This document shows, piece by piece, positions 50,888 through 60,201 of a stretch of DNA of 64,000 nucleotides; position 1 is the first letter of the stretch, and every line of letters starts with the position of its first letter. The DNA comes from Microcystis aeruginosa FD4 (lineage in GTDB: Bacteria > Cyanobacteriota > Cyanobacteriia > Cyanobacteriales > Microcystaceae): contig NZ_CP046973.1 of NCBI RefSeq assembly GCF_009792235.1, forward strand, positions 248,001 through 312,000. The letters are read 5' to 3'. The notes beneath the pieces were generated by a model that saw only the letters and a program-made list of their open reading frames with translations, ran no database searches and was not told where the DNA came from. The position numbers and the translations under genes were made by a program.

Positions 50888-51105
50888 AAATTGTCGTGGT
50901 TGGTGAGGAGTCAGTAGTCGGTCGTCAGGAGAATTAGGAATGAATAATAATCAATTAAATGGTCTATTTAGATATTTTATGCCGCTTAATCGTTATTTTT
51001 GACGTTTTTAAACCCTCAAAAATCAATTATGCAGGAGGTCTATCAAAAAAAATCAATCCGAGGACAAGTAATCTGTTAAAATGATAATCCAGACTCAAAC
51101 CCTGT
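50888..51105. other. Gene-free stretch before tRNA-Ser with a dispersed-repeat fragment
   Basis: Bases 50907-50937 (TGGTGAGGAGTCAGTAGTCG and GTCGTCAGGAG) match part of the dispersed repeat seen at 30179 and 57343. The remainder is AT-rich and probably holds the tRNA promoter. No coding region is supported. Confidence 0.5.
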
Positions 51106-51192
51106 GGAGAGGTGGCAGAGTGGTTGAATGCGGCAGACTCGAAATCTGCTTTAGGGTCACACCTAACGTGGGTTCAAATCCCACCCTCTCCG
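51106..51192 (+). tRNA. tRNA-Ser (anticodon CGA)
   Basis: The acceptor stem GGAGAGG (51106-51112) pairs perfectly with CCTCTCC (51185-51191), and the discriminator is G. The anticodon arm reads CAGACTCGAAATCTG, giving anticodon CGA (serine, UCG codons). A long variable arm (TAGGGTCACACCTAAC) marks a class II tRNA. The T arm GTGGGTTCAAATCCCAC is canonical. CCA is not encoded. Confidence 0.97.
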
Positions 51193-51335
51193 TTGAACTG
51201 ATAACTTAGTGCTGTCGTTAAGCATCTTAAGGGATGTAGAGTTGTTGGCTGGTTTCCGACTGGTGACTAAATTGGGACAACAAAAATCAACCCTGATTGT
51301 TAAGAGCAAAAGCTTTTCTATTCTCCCCAACTTCT

Positions 51336-51998
51336 TCACTTTTTCATGGCCAGGGTCAAACCATCACCAATAGGAATAATACTGATATTTACCCGTTCAT
51401 CCTGCTGAATTTTGGCATTAAGTGAACGGATAATGTTTGTGCGATTATCGGTGCTATCGGCCGCCGCTACTCGTCCCGACCAAAAAACATTATCGATAGC
51501 GATAATTCCGCCCGTTCTGACCAATTGTAATGCCCTTTCGTAGTAGCGATCATAATTACTTTTATCGGCATCGATAAAGACAAAATCGAAACTATTACTT
51601 TCTCCCCTGGCGATTAATTGATCTAAAGTCTCCAGAGCCGGGGCAATTCTTAAATCGATTTTATCGGCGACACCGGCCTGCTGCCAATAACGGCGGGCTA
51701 TATTGGTATATTCTTCGCTTAGATCACAGGCGATGAGCTTGCCTTCTGGGGGTAAAGCTAAGGCCACCACTAGAGAACTATAACCGGTAAAAACCCCTAT
51801 TTCTAGGGTTTTTTTCGCCCCGATCGCCTGTACCAAAAAAGCCATAAATTGACCTTGTTCGGGGGCAATCTGCATGACTGCCAGGGGTTGAGAGGCAGTT
51901 TCTTGACGTAATTGAGCTAGAATAGGAGACTCTCGCAGACAGATAGATTGATAATAGGAATAGAATTGTCGATCGAGTCCAAGAGTTTGATTAGCCAT
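51336..51998 (-). CDS. SAM-dependent O-methyltransferase (family 3)
   Basis: 220 residues from ATG 51998 (MANQTLGLDRQFYSYY). An extended frame upstream lacks family similarity. The Rossmann SAM site is TLEIGVFTGYSSLVVALALP, and later motifs are VFIDADKSNYDRYYERALQLVRTGG and IAIDNVFWSGRVAA; these acidic residues bind the divalent metal in the caffeoyl-CoA/catechol O-methyltransferase group. Soluble. Cyanobacterial homologues methylate small phenolics. It diverges from the kinase gene, sharing an intergenic promoter region. Confidence 0.9.
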   Translation of the reverse strand: MANQTLGLDRQFYSYYQSICLRESPILAQLRQETASQPLAVMQIAPEQGQFMAFLVQAIGAKKTLEIGVFTGYSSLVVALALPPEGKLIACDLSEEYTNIARRYWQQAGVADKIDLRIAPALETLDQLIARGESNSFDFVFIDADKSNYDRYYERALQLVRTGGIIAIDNVFWSGRVAAADSTDNRTNIIRSLNAKIQQDERVNISIIPIGDGLTLAMKK

Positions 51999-52104
51999 AA
52001 AAAAAATCCTAGTGGATGAAGTTATCGGGTAAAATTCTGGGTAATCTGAAGCTAGAGAGACCGTATTGGTTAACCAAAAAGGAAGACTTGGCAGGAAGCA
52101 AATC

Positions 52105-55100
52105 ATGATGAAACCCGACTCGGATCATCTCTTTAACGAAGATCTCGAACAGTTGTTAGAGAGTTTAGAAGACAAAGACACCGACGGTAATGAGACTCTA
52201 GACGAACTCAGCTTTTTATGGGAGCAGAGTGACTCTCCGGCGGCCAAGTCAGGGGTCTCTTTTGGCCAAACCCCGTCTTCCTTGCCCTCGGAAAGGGAAT
52301 TAGAGGAACTTTTTGGCGGTAGTATCAATTGGGAAGATGCCCCCAGTAATGATCTTCATTCTACCCGTGGAACCTCTCCAAAGTCAGAACCGGAAGATGG
52401 GGATGATCTCGCATCGCTGCTGCTAGAAAAGGCGGTGGTCTTGGACTCAGAAGCAATTATAACCATCAGCCACCCCAATTTTTACGACAGCCTCGAAGAC
52501 TTAGAAGCTTTTCTGGAAAAACCCACCCCACCAGGGCAATCGCCACTACCAGACATCTTTGAATCCCTAGAGTCCCTTCTCTCGGAATCCACAGCAGCGG
52601 ACTGGGTGGGTGCGGCGGAACATCTCCAACGGTTAGAATCACGGGAAATTGCCCTGGAAAGCCCCCTAGAGGCTGAATTCAAGGATTTAGAAAAACTCAT
52701 CGAAGAAACCAATCAGGTGATGGCAGCAACTCCGGCGGCCAGTTTCAGTCCATCGCTAGGGTTAAATAACCTGCGTCCCCGTGTCAGTAAAGCTTTTGAA
52801 CAGACGATGCGGGTGCCGATCAAACAATTGGATAACCTCAGCAATCTGATCGGAGAACTGGTGGTTAAACGCAATCGCATTGAAGAGGAACAGGAGCGCC
52901 TGCGTCTCTTTTTGGATAATTTGCTTAACCAAGTTCAAAATCTCAGCGATGTGGGCAGTCGGATGCAGGATCTCTATGAAAGAACCCTCCTAGAAGGGGC
53001 TTTACTGGCTAGTCGCAATCCCAGCGGTGCCATCGGTTACGGTAGAGTTAAGGGAGAAAATCAGGGCGATTCGGCTATGACCGGGGAACTAGATGCCCTA
53101 GAGATCGACCATTTTACCGATTTCCATTTATTATCCCAAGAGATGATCGAATTGATCGTGCGCGTGCGAGAATCGGCCTCTGATATTCAATTTGTCGTCG
53201 ATGAAACCGATCGGGTGACGCGCAGTCTGCGACAGGCTACCACCCAACTACAGGAAGGGATGACCAAATCGCGCATGGTTCCCTTTAGTCAAACTGCCGA
53301 TCGCCTACCCCGGGCAATTCGCGATATTTCCCTGAAACTACATAAACAAGCCAAATTAAAAGTGGAAGGGGGTGATGTTCTCATCGATAAGATGATCCTC
53401 GAACATCTCAATAGTCCCATGACCCATCTGGTCAACAATGCGATCACCCACGGTATTGAATCACCCCAAGAACGCAGGGCCAAAGGGAAACCTGCCCACG
53501 GTAAGATCTCTGTCCGGGCATTCCTACAGGGAAATCAAACCGTGATCACCGTTGGTGATGATGGGGCCGGTATTGATGCTGATCGGGTGAAACGCAAGGC
53601 GCTCGAAAAAGGCCTGATCGGCGATCGGGAAGCTCAACACCTCAGTCCCCAAGAAGTCTATGAACTTCTCTTTCACCCCGGTTTTAGTACCAAAGATCAG
53701 GCCGATGATTTTGCCGGTCGTGGGGTGGGTTTAGATGTGGTGCGTACCAGTTTAATCGATGTGCGCGGGACTGTTACTATTGACTCGGTACTGGGCCAAG
53801 GAACCACTTTTACCATCCGTTTACCCCTAACCGTGAGCATCTGTAAGGCCCTCTGTTGTGTTAGTAATCATGCGCGCATCGGTTTCTCCATGGACGGAGT
53901 GGAAGATATGAAGGATTTCCGGTCTGGCGATATCCATCGGGATCGGGAGGGACGGCGCTGCGTTTTCTGGCAAAATACTTTACTGCCCTTCCAACCCTTG
54001 AGCGAATTGCTTTCCCATAATCGGCAACTAAGTCGCGGTAGTTTTTACACCAGCAAACAGGAGGAAGACTCTTTTTCGATCGTGATCCTGCGCGGTGGTA
54101 ATAATCTCCTAGCGGTACAGGTGGATCAAGTGATCGGGGAACAGGAGATCGTGATCAAACAGATCGAAGGACCGATTCCGAAAACGGCTGGGATTGCTGG
54201 GGCGACGGTTTTAGGCGATGGTACGGTGATGCCGATCGGCGATGTGTTAGAGTTAATCGACATCGCCAGGGGTCGTCTGCGTACCGATAACGGTAGTCTT
54301 TGGCGCCAACCTGCCCCCCCCGTAGCGGTGGAAACTAGCCAAAAATCGGAGGCTATGGTTCTGATTGTCGATGATTCGATTACTGTCCGTGAATTGCTCT
54401 CTTTAAGCTTTAGTAAAGCCGGTTATCTTGTGGAACAGGCCCGGGATGGTCAAGAAGCTTGGGAAAAATTACGCGGTGGTTTGCCCTGTGATATCGTTTT
54501 CTGCGATATCGAGATGCCCCGCATGAATGGCCTAGAATTACTGTATAATTTGCAAAAAGACCCCCGATTAGCGGCGATTCCCGTGGCTTTATTGACTTCT
54601 CGGGGAGCGGAACGTCATCGCAAGGTGGCGGCGACATTAGGAGCTAGTGGTTATTTTACCAAGCCCTACACGGAAAGAGATTTACTCTCGGCGGCTGAAA
54701 GAATGATTGCAGGGGAAGTGTTACTAGCTAATAGTATTAAAGCGACTTCTAATCGGCCTTTATCCTCCGATAAAACGATTATTGACAGTAATCTTCCTAA
54801 TTTCTGGGAACAATCGAGTCCTCTGGTGTTGATTGTTGATGATTCGGTAATGGTGCGGGAAATGTTAGCGATTTCTTTTGTTAAAGCCGGTTATCGCATT
54901 GAACAGGCCCGGGACGGTTTAGAAGCATGGGAAAAATTACGGGCCGGATTAGCTTGTGATCTGATTCTCTGCGATATCGAAATGCCTCGTCTGAATGGGT
55001 TAGAATTGCTCTCTCGTCTGCAAAGGGATGAACAACTTCAGGGGATACCAGTAGCGATGATTACCTCGCGAGGAGCGCAAAAAATGCAGCATCTCGCCGC

Positions 55101-55218
55101 CGCTAAAGGGGCAAAAGGTTATTTTGTCAAGCCCTATATTGAGGATGTGTTACTGTCGGCAGCCCAACGTTTAATCGCTGGTGAGGTATTAATCCAAAAA
55201 GAAAATTCCGTGGATTAA
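52105..55218 (+). CDS. CheA-like hybrid kinase lacking an HPt domain, with two receiver domains (PilL-C type)
   Basis: 1037 residues from ATG 52105, with GGCAGGAAG as ribosome site. The N-terminal 240 residues are acidic and low in complexity (EDLEQLLESLEDKDTDGNE). The order that follows is a CheA P3-like dimerisation helix (MRVPIKQLDNLSNLIGELVVKRNRIEEEQERLR), the ATPase (NNAITHGIESPQERRAKGKP; DDGAGIDADRV; GRGVGLDVVRTSL), a CheW-like domain and two REC domains (LIVDDSITVRELLSLSFSKAGY and LIVDDSVMVREMLAISFVKAGY; both with CDIEMPR). There is no histidine-phosphotransfer domain. In Synechocystis the pilus/taxis-3 CheA is split into PilL-N and PilL-C, and this matches the C part, so phototaxis or type IV pilus control is likely. 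Confidence 0.85.
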   Translation: MMKPDSDHLFNEDLEQLLESLEDKDTDGNETLDELSFLWEQSDSPAAKSGVSFGQTPSSLPSERELEELFGGSINWEDAPSNDLHSTRGTSPKSEPEDGDDLASLLLEKAVVLDSEAIITISHPNFYDSLEDLEAFLEKPTPPGQSPLPDIFESLESLLSESTAADWVGAAEHLQRLESREIALESPLEAEFKDLEKLIEETNQVMAATPAASFSPSLGLNNLRPRVSKAFEQTMRVPIKQLDNLSNLIGELVVKRNRIEEEQERLRLFLDNLLNQVQNLSDVGSRMQDLYERTLLEGALLASRNPSGAIGYGRVKGENQGDSAMTGELDALEIDHFTDFHLLSQEMIELIVRVRESASDIQFVVDETDRVTRSLRQATTQLQEGMTKSRMVPFSQTADRLPRAIRDISLKLHKQAKLKVEGGDVLIDKMILEHLNSPMTHLVNNAITHGIESPQERRAKGKPAHGKISVRAFLQGNQTVITVGDDGAGIDADRVKRKALEKGLIGDREAQHLSPQEVYELLFHPGFSTKDQADDFAGRGVGLDVVRTSLIDVRGTVTIDSVLGQGTTFTIRLPLTVSICKALCCVSNHARIGFSMDGVEDMKDFRSGDIHRDREGRRCVFWQNTLLPFQPLSELLSHNRQLSRGSFYTSKQEEDSFSIVILRGGNNLLAVQVDQVIGEQEIVIKQIEGPIPKTAGIAGATVLGDGTVMPIGDVLELIDIARGRLRTDNGSLWRQPAPPVAVETSQKSEAMVLIVDDSITVRELLSLSFSKAGYLVEQARDGQEAWEKLRGGLPCDIVFCDIEMPRMNGLELLYNLQKDPRLAAIPVALLTSRGAERHRKVAATLGASGYFTKPYTERDLLSAAERMIAGEVLLANSIKATSNRPLSSDKTIIDSNLPNFWEQSSPLVLIVDDSVMVREMLAISFVKAGYRIEQARDGLEAWEKLRAGLACDLILCDIEMPRLNGLELLSRLQRDEQLQGIPVAMITSRGAQKMQHLAAAKGAKGYFVKPYIEDVLLSAAQRLIAGEVLIQKENSVD

Positions 55219-55230
55219 GTTCAGTGGGAT

Positions 55231-55629
55231 TTAAGTTTTATCGAGGAGAATTTCCACTAGGGTTTTTACCGTTTTCTCTAATTGTTCAACCCGCTGCTCT
55301 AAACTAAGAGAAGGAGCAGGAGGTTTTAAACCATGAATCGCTTGTAAAAATGCCTCCCATCCCTTTGAGCATTTAATATTGTAGGCTTCTTTATAGGCTT
55401 TATAGGCATTATTATAGTTACCGTAAAGGGAGATAATATCATCTTTAGTTAAATTTCCTTCGGGCAAAGACTTATGGGCAATATTCAAATCATGATCGCT
55501 TAAACTATTTAAAACTTCTTGCAAGCGGACAGTCAAAGTGGCCGTAATTCCGTAAACCTGGGCAGCATTTTTTAGATACTGCTGGTGCAAATCTTCTAGA
55601 TTAGCAATTAATTTACTGATTCTAGACAT
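55231..55629 (-). CDS. Hypothetical coiled-coil protein
   Basis: A 132-residue protein with a helical coil at the start (SKLIANLEDLHQQYLKNAAQV), a central region (LPEGNLTKDDIISLYGNYNNAYKAYKEAY) and a C-terminal coil (LEQRVEQLEKTVKTLVEILLD). No recognised domain. It starts 24 bp downstream of the stop of a 5'-truncated gene on the same strand, so they were probably an operon. Confidence 0.6.
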   Translation of the reverse strand: MSRISKLIANLEDLHQQYLKNAAQVYGITATLTVRLQEVLNSLSDHDLNIAHKSLPEGNLTKDDIISLYGNYNNAYKAYKEAYNIKCSKGWEAFLQAIHGLKPPAPSLSLEQRVEQLEKTVKTLVEILLDKT

Positions 55630-55653
55630 GATTGATTTTACTCCTTAACTGAT

Positions 55654-56145
55654 TTATTTATCTAGCAAAGATTTGTTGATATTTGACCGACCACTCCCCA
55701 TTTGTGGCCGGTCAGGATCGGAGGGCAAGTTATTATCGATCGAACCAAAATCTTCCCAGTTATCATCGAGAAATAGAGATTTTACTAGAGTCCATAAAAT
55801 AGTTAGCTTTCCATATACAGACTTGGTACTACGGACATTATGAGCCGCCACTTTTACTTCCATTTCGATCTGCTTTAATTCAGCAATAACTTTCTGGCTC
55901 TCCGCCGTAATTTTGGCTTTTTCTTCAGTTAAATTCCGCATTTCTGAATTTAAAGAATCTAATTCTTTTTGCAGGTCAATATTAGGGGCAGATATTTCAA
56001 CAATTTGGTCTTTTAAATGACTATTATCATCTCGATATTGCTGATTCCATCGTTTATATTGTCCTTGAGAGCTTCGCAGGGACTTAATTACAGCAGCCGC
56101 TTCTTGTAACTCCCGATTATCTGGATAATTTCTAGCTAGTTTATC
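55654..56145 (-). pseudogene. Coiled-coil protein, 5' end missing
   Basis: The frame is open from 56145 to 55654 with good codon use (DKLARNYPDNRELQEAAAVI, QYKRWNQQYRDDNSHLKDQI, LDSLNSEMRNLTEEKAK), but an in-frame TAA at 56146-56148 precedes it. No start lies ahead of the internal methionine at 55941. The sequence upstream of 56146 belongs to an IS200/IS605-type end, so insertion or deletion removed the beginning. The C-terminal part has a hydrophobic-amphipathic stretch (GKLTILWTLVKSLFLDD). Function unknown. Confidence 0.6.
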
Positions 56146-56149
56146 TTAA

Positions 56150-56972
56150 GTGTCGGGTGAAGACCCTCAGTTTCACTGACGGGATGAAACCCGACCAGTA
56201 TAAAAAAGCACTTCGACACATTTCGACAGGAGTTCGGCGAGGCTCACTCGGGCCGCTCAATGTAAAGGCTCAGTGACACGAAGCACGATTGAATCCTTGA
56301 CAATTTTGTGCGGATGCGTTAGCATAAAAATAGTTGTTTGAGGTCGATAAACAATGATTGTCTTAGAAATGAAAGCTGTGGTCAAACCGAGTCAATGTTC
56401 TGCCATTGATGAGGCTATTCGTACAGTACAATTCATCAGAAACAAAGCATTAAGGCTTTGGATGGATGCCAAGAGAGAAGACAAAATCGATAAATATTCT
56501 CTCAATAAATATTGTGCAGTTCGCGGCCATTCAGTTCAAGTTTGTTGATACTCTAAATTCTACGGCTAGACAAGCATCAGCCGAACGCGCCTGGTCAGCT
56601 ATTGCTCGTTTCTATGACAATTGTAAGAAAAAAATAAAAGGTAAAAAGGGTTATCCTAAGTTTCAGAAAAATAATCGTTCTGTGGAATACAAAAACTCTG
56701 GGGGTCAACTATCGGAGGATAGAAAGAAAATCACTTTCACCGATAAGAAAAACATTGGCAGAGTTAAACTAAAAGGAACTAGAGACTTAAACTTTTACCC
56801 TATCGACCAAATTAAACGAGTTAGGATTGTTAAACGAGCGGATGGTTATTATGTCCAATTCTGTCTTAGCGTTGATATTCGGGAATATGCGAAACCCCTA
56901 GAACCAACAAAAAGATGTGTGGGATTGGATGTAGGTTTAAAAGTTGGCGTTGCTGAATCAAGGTATGAATGA
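56150..56972 (+). pseudogene. tnpB relic with IS200/IS605 end, frameshifted and truncated
   Basis: Hairpin-rich sequence from 56150 (CCCTCAGTTTCACTGACGGG) leads to ATG 56354. The first 60 residues (MIVLEMKAVVKPSQCSAIDEAI) continue in a second frame (FKFVDTLNSTARQASAERAW to GLDVGLKVGVAE). They are the N-terminal half of a TnpB of yet another subgroup, ending just after the first RuvC aspartate (VGLDVGLKVG). One frameshift near 56520 and loss of the C-terminal half make it inactive. Confidence 0.75.
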
Positions 56973-57093
56973 CAACCTTGCACCCATCCAAAAGTTAGTT
57001 TGGGTCTAGGTTTTAAAAATCCCACACAAGAAGATTCATATCTCAAATCAGCAACGCCGAAAATCTTATGATACCCAAGCTTGCCGATAAAAT

Positions 57094-57224
57094 TAACCAG
57101 AAGAACCAGCCTTTTGGAAAATCATTAAATGTTGCTGGGGCAAAGTCTCGATGATTTCTTCTGGCACTAAACCGACAGCGGCCATTTCTTTTTCTACTTG
57201 TCTGCGGGTCATTTTATCCCACAT
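57094..57224 (-). pseudogene. Possible C-terminal fragment of a SAM methyltransferase
   Basis: Minus-strand translation from 57224 gives MWDKMTRRQVEKEMAAVGLV and then PEEIIETLPQQHLMI before the frame degenerates. It resembles the C-terminal end of class I methyltransferases. No body of the gene is present. Identification is weak. Confidence 0.25.
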
Positions 57225-57342
57225 TTCGCACCCTCAACTGTCACATTGGCTGTCCCCCTCTAGAGACTTGAGTAAAAAGACTTAGCTAGTCAGGGTTTTC
57301 TCTGCGCCCAGTAGGGGGGTCTTGAGACCCCTAATTAGGGTT

Positions 57343-57617
57343 TGCTGAAAAAGTTCGTTGGTGGGGTTAGGAGTCGGTCGTCAGGAGTCAGGCTTCGGCC
57401 GTGATTCTCAGGCTTCGACGGTGATCTCAGCCGAACCGCCGAACGGAGTCAGGAGTTTCAGGCTTTGTTGCCCTCTTTTTTGTGCTAATTTTTGTACTAC
57501 AAAAAGGATAATGCAAGGTTGGGTTGACGTAAGGAAACCCAACCATAGACCGAAGGAAACTACCGTAGGTTGGGTTGACGTAAGGAAACCCAACCATAGA
57601 CCCAAGGAAACCCAACA
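57343..57617. repeat. Dispersed repeat and tandem 51-bp units, interrupted by IS630
   Basis: Bases 57343-57520 are the inverted relative of 30179-30309. Bases 57517-57617 contain two copies of a unit with GGTTGGGTTGACGTAAGG and AAACCCAACCATAGAC at a 51-bp period. After the IS630 element, 58818-58905 carries the complementary end (GGTGTTGGGTTTCGC ... CTCAACCCAACCTACGG), so the element landed inside this palindromic repeat. Confidence 0.65.
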
Positions 57618-57631
57618 AAAAGATTCAGATA

Positions 57632-58815
57632 TAGTGCGCCTAAATGATATGTAAACTAGAATGCCGACAACAATCCCGAAATATTTTAGAATAAAAGGAA
57701 GACAAATATAAGTGTTTGGAGAATCAAATGGAAGCAGAACTTCAAATTCTCGAAGAGTTCATCAAAACTAATCCCGATTCCCGGGAACTGAAAAGAGCCT
57801 TAGGGGTTAAGCTGGCTTTGTCGGGATACGCTTATAGAGCAATTCAAGAAATTATTGGAGTGACCCCCGGATTCATTGCTAAATGGAAAAAGGAATTTAT
57901 TTCAGCAGGAATTGAGGGGATTATCTTGAAGTATAAAGGTTCGAGACCCTATCTAAATGCCGAGGAAAAACAAGAATTAATTCAATGGATTATCAACCAG
58001 AGTCACTGGGATATTTGGGAGCTAGAAACTTATGTACTAGAAACTTATGAGGTTGTGTTTAAATCGAGACAGAGCTACTACCAATTGCTAAAAGAAGCGA
58101 GAATTAGCTGGCCAAAGGCGGAACAAGTAAACCCGAAAAAAGATGCAGAAGAGGTAAAAAAAAAGAATGAAGAAATCAGTCAATTATTGGAGAGCAAAAA
58201 AGAGGAGATTCAGTCGGGAAAGCTTGCGGTGTACTTGCTTGATGAATGTCATTTGGTCTGGAAAGATGTTCTAGGTCATCTCTGGAACTTTATTAAAGAA
58301 AGACTAAAAGAAGGTCAAAATCCCTCAGAGTTACCCGAAAGAACTTTGGTAAAAATTAAGAATGAAAAAGAGAGACAAACTTATTATGGAGCTTTAAATT
58401 TAGTGGAAAAAGAATTTATTTTAGCTCCTTACAAAGCAGGAAATGGAGAGAATACAGTAGATTTTTTGAAAAAACTAATTCAAAGCAACCCTGGGCGAAA
58501 AATACTGATTATTTGGGATGGAGCTTCCTATCATTCAGGAGAAGAGATGATCAAATTCCTTACTGAACAAAATCAGGGTTTATCCCCAGAAGATTGGCAG
58601 ATTACCTGTCATAAATTTGCCCGATACGCTCCCGAAGAAAATCCAGTAGAAGCAATTTGGCTACAGTTAAAAAATCTTTTGAGAAGATTTTATTGGTTGG
58701 CCAAAAATTTTCGAGTGGTTAAACGCTTGTTCGAGTTTTTTGCCAAATTTCAATTATTTAATTTTCCTAACCTTAAGAAATACGATGCTTTTTCACAATT
58801 CATTTAGGTGCGCTA
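57632..58815 (+). mobile_element. IS630-family insertion sequence, complete
   Basis: About 1.18 kb. The left terminal sequence TATAGTGCGCCTAAATGATATG (from 57630) matches the inverse of the right end CAATTCATTTAGGTGCGCTATA with few mismatches. TA dinucleotides flank both ends, the typical IS630 target. One intact transposase gene fills it. Confidence 0.85.
57728..58807 (+). CDS. IS630-family transposase
   Basis: 359 residues from ATG 57728, with GGAG six bases upstream; a TTG 12 bases earlier is less likely. The N-terminal helix-turn-helix (LALSGYAYRAIQEIIGVTPGFIAKWKKEF) is followed by a linker and the DDE core: first Asp in VYLLDECHLVW, second in ILIIWDGASYHSG and Glu in PEENPVEAIW. All catalytic residues are present, so the element is probably still mobile. 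The product is a single frame, unlike many IS630 relatives that need frameshifting. Confidence 0.92.
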   Translation: MEAELQILEEFIKTNPDSRELKRALGVKLALSGYAYRAIQEIIGVTPGFIAKWKKEFISAGIEGIILKYKGSRPYLNAEEKQELIQWIINQSHWDIWELETYVLETYEVVFKSRQSYYQLLKEARISWPKAEQVNPKKDAEEVKKKNEEISQLLESKKEEIQSGKLAVYLLDECHLVWKDVLGHLWNFIKERLKEGQNPSELPERTLVKIKNEKERQTYYGALNLVEKEFILAPYKAGNGENTVDFLKKLIQSNPGRKILIIWDGASYHSGEEMIKFLTEQNQGLSPEDWQITCHKFARYAPEENPVEAIWLQLKNLLRRFYWLAKNFRVVKRLFEFFAKFQLFNFPNLKKYDAFSQFI

Positions 58816-58905
58816 TAGATTTAGGTGTTGGGTGTTGGGTTTCGCTTTCCCTGAGAATTGAGAGGTTTTCTTTAACATATTTATTCGCTCAACCCAACCT
58901 ACGGA

Positions 58906-60201
58906 CTACTGATTAACATAATTTTTTAGTTCAGGATGTGCTAATAATTTTTGAACATCAGCAAAAATTTTGTTTGTCCGTAAAATCTTTTTGAGGAAAT
59001 CAATATTGGCAAGTTGAGAATTAATACTTAAAGCACTTTCAGCGAGTTTTAATGCTTTATCTTTTTCGCCTTGGTGATAAAAAGCAACGGCTAAAGCTAA
59101 TTGAATTTCGGCTGATTGATTGTTAATTATTAGTGCTTTTTCTAATTGTTTAATTGCTTCACTTATTGACCCTTGTTCATACTTAACTAAGCCGATGCCC
59201 ATCATAGCAAACGAAGCATTTTTGTTAAGTTCAATAGCTTGGTTGAAGTTAGCTAAAGCTAATTCGTATTTTTGTTGGAGATAGTAAAAATACCCCCGAT
59301 TGTAGTAAGCCATAGCAAAATTAGAATCAAGTTCAATAGCTTTGTTATAGTCGGCTAAAGCTAATTCGTCTTTTTGCTGGAGAATGTAAAGACTCCCCCG
59401 ACCACAGTAAGCCATAGCAGAATTAGGATTAAGTTCAATAGCTTTGTTGTAGTCAGCTAAGGCTAATTCGTATTTTTGTTGGTCTTTGTAAAGATTCCCC
59501 CGATTGTAGTAAGCCATAGCAAAATTAGAATCAAGTTTAATAGCTACGTAGAAGTTAACTAAAGCTAATTCGTATTCTTGTTGGAGATAGTAAACAACCC
59601 CCCGATTGTTGTAAGCCATAGCAAAATTAGAATCAAGTTTAATAGCTACGTAGAAGTCAGCTAAAGCTAATTCGTATTTCGTTTGGCGACCGTAAACACC
59701 CCCCCGAAGGACGTAAGCTTGAGCCAAATTAGGATTAATTTCAATAGCTTTGTTGTAGTCAGCTAAGGCTAAATCGTATTTTTGTTGGTTAAAGTAAAGA
59801 ACCCCCCGATTGTTGTAAGCCATAGCAAAATTACGATTAAGTTCAATAGCTTGGTTGTAGTCAGCTAAAGCTAATTCGTATTTTTGTTGGTTAAAGTAAA
59901 GAAGCCCACGATTGCCATACCAAGCAGCACGAGGCGCAAGTTCAATCGCTTTATTAATTGCGGCTAATCCCTCATCATAGCGTTTTAATTCACTTAATAC
60001 TACCCATTTTTCATTATAGTAATTGGGGTTATTGGGAAACAGAGAAATCGCCTGATTAATCACTGTTAATGCTTGCTCATAATTTTCTAAATATTTATAA
60101 ACAGCACTTTGCTTTTGTAAAATACTACTGTGAAACTCCAGAAACGTTGAATCTCGTAACAAAACTTTACATTTAAGAACATAACAACCCCAAAACGCCA
60201 T
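58906..60201 (-). CDS. Tetratricopeptide-repeat protein
   Basis: 431 residues, about ten consecutive 34-residue TPR units, most nearly identical (YELALADYNQAIELNRNFAMAYNNRG pattern). The DNA repeats are similarly alike. A final helical region follows (ALKLAESALSINSQLANIDFLKKILRTN). The first 30 residues (MAFWGCYVLKCKVLLRDST) do not look like TPR and may stem from the adjacent IS4 end, so the natural N-terminus may be lost. TPR proteins scaffold protein complexes. In cyanobacteria TPR and CHAT proteins often neighbour each other, and here a broken CHAT gene lies just beyond the IS cluster. Confidence 0.8.
   Translation of the reverse strand: MAFWGCYVLKCKVLLRDSTFLEFHSSILQKQSAVYKYLENYEQALTVINQAISLFPNNPNYYNEKWVVLSELKRYDEGLAAINKAIELAPRAAWYGNRGLLYFNQQKYELALADYNQAIELNRNFAMAYNNRGVLYFNQQKYDLALADYNKAIEINPNLAQAYVLRGGVYGRQTKYELALADFYVAIKLDSNFAMAYNNRGVVYYLQQEYELALVNFYVAIKLDSNFAMAYYNRGNLYKDQQKYELALADYNKAIELNPNSAMAYCGRGSLYILQQKDELALADYNKAIELDSNFAMAYYNRGYFYYLQQKYELALANFNQAIELNKNASFAMMGIGLVKYEQGSISEAIKQLEKALIINNQSAEIQLALAVAFYHQGEKDKALKLAESALSINSQLANIDFLKKILRTNKIFADVQKLLAHPELKNYVNQ

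Noticed and set aside
56849..57046. 65-residue minus-strand frame beside the tnpB relic
   Set aside because: It lies mostly antisense to the tnpB remnant and shows no recognisable motif.
57358..57654. 98-residue open frame over the repeat region
   Set aside because: It consists of translated repeat units (RKPNHRPKET twice) with no start signal and lies in non-coding repeats.
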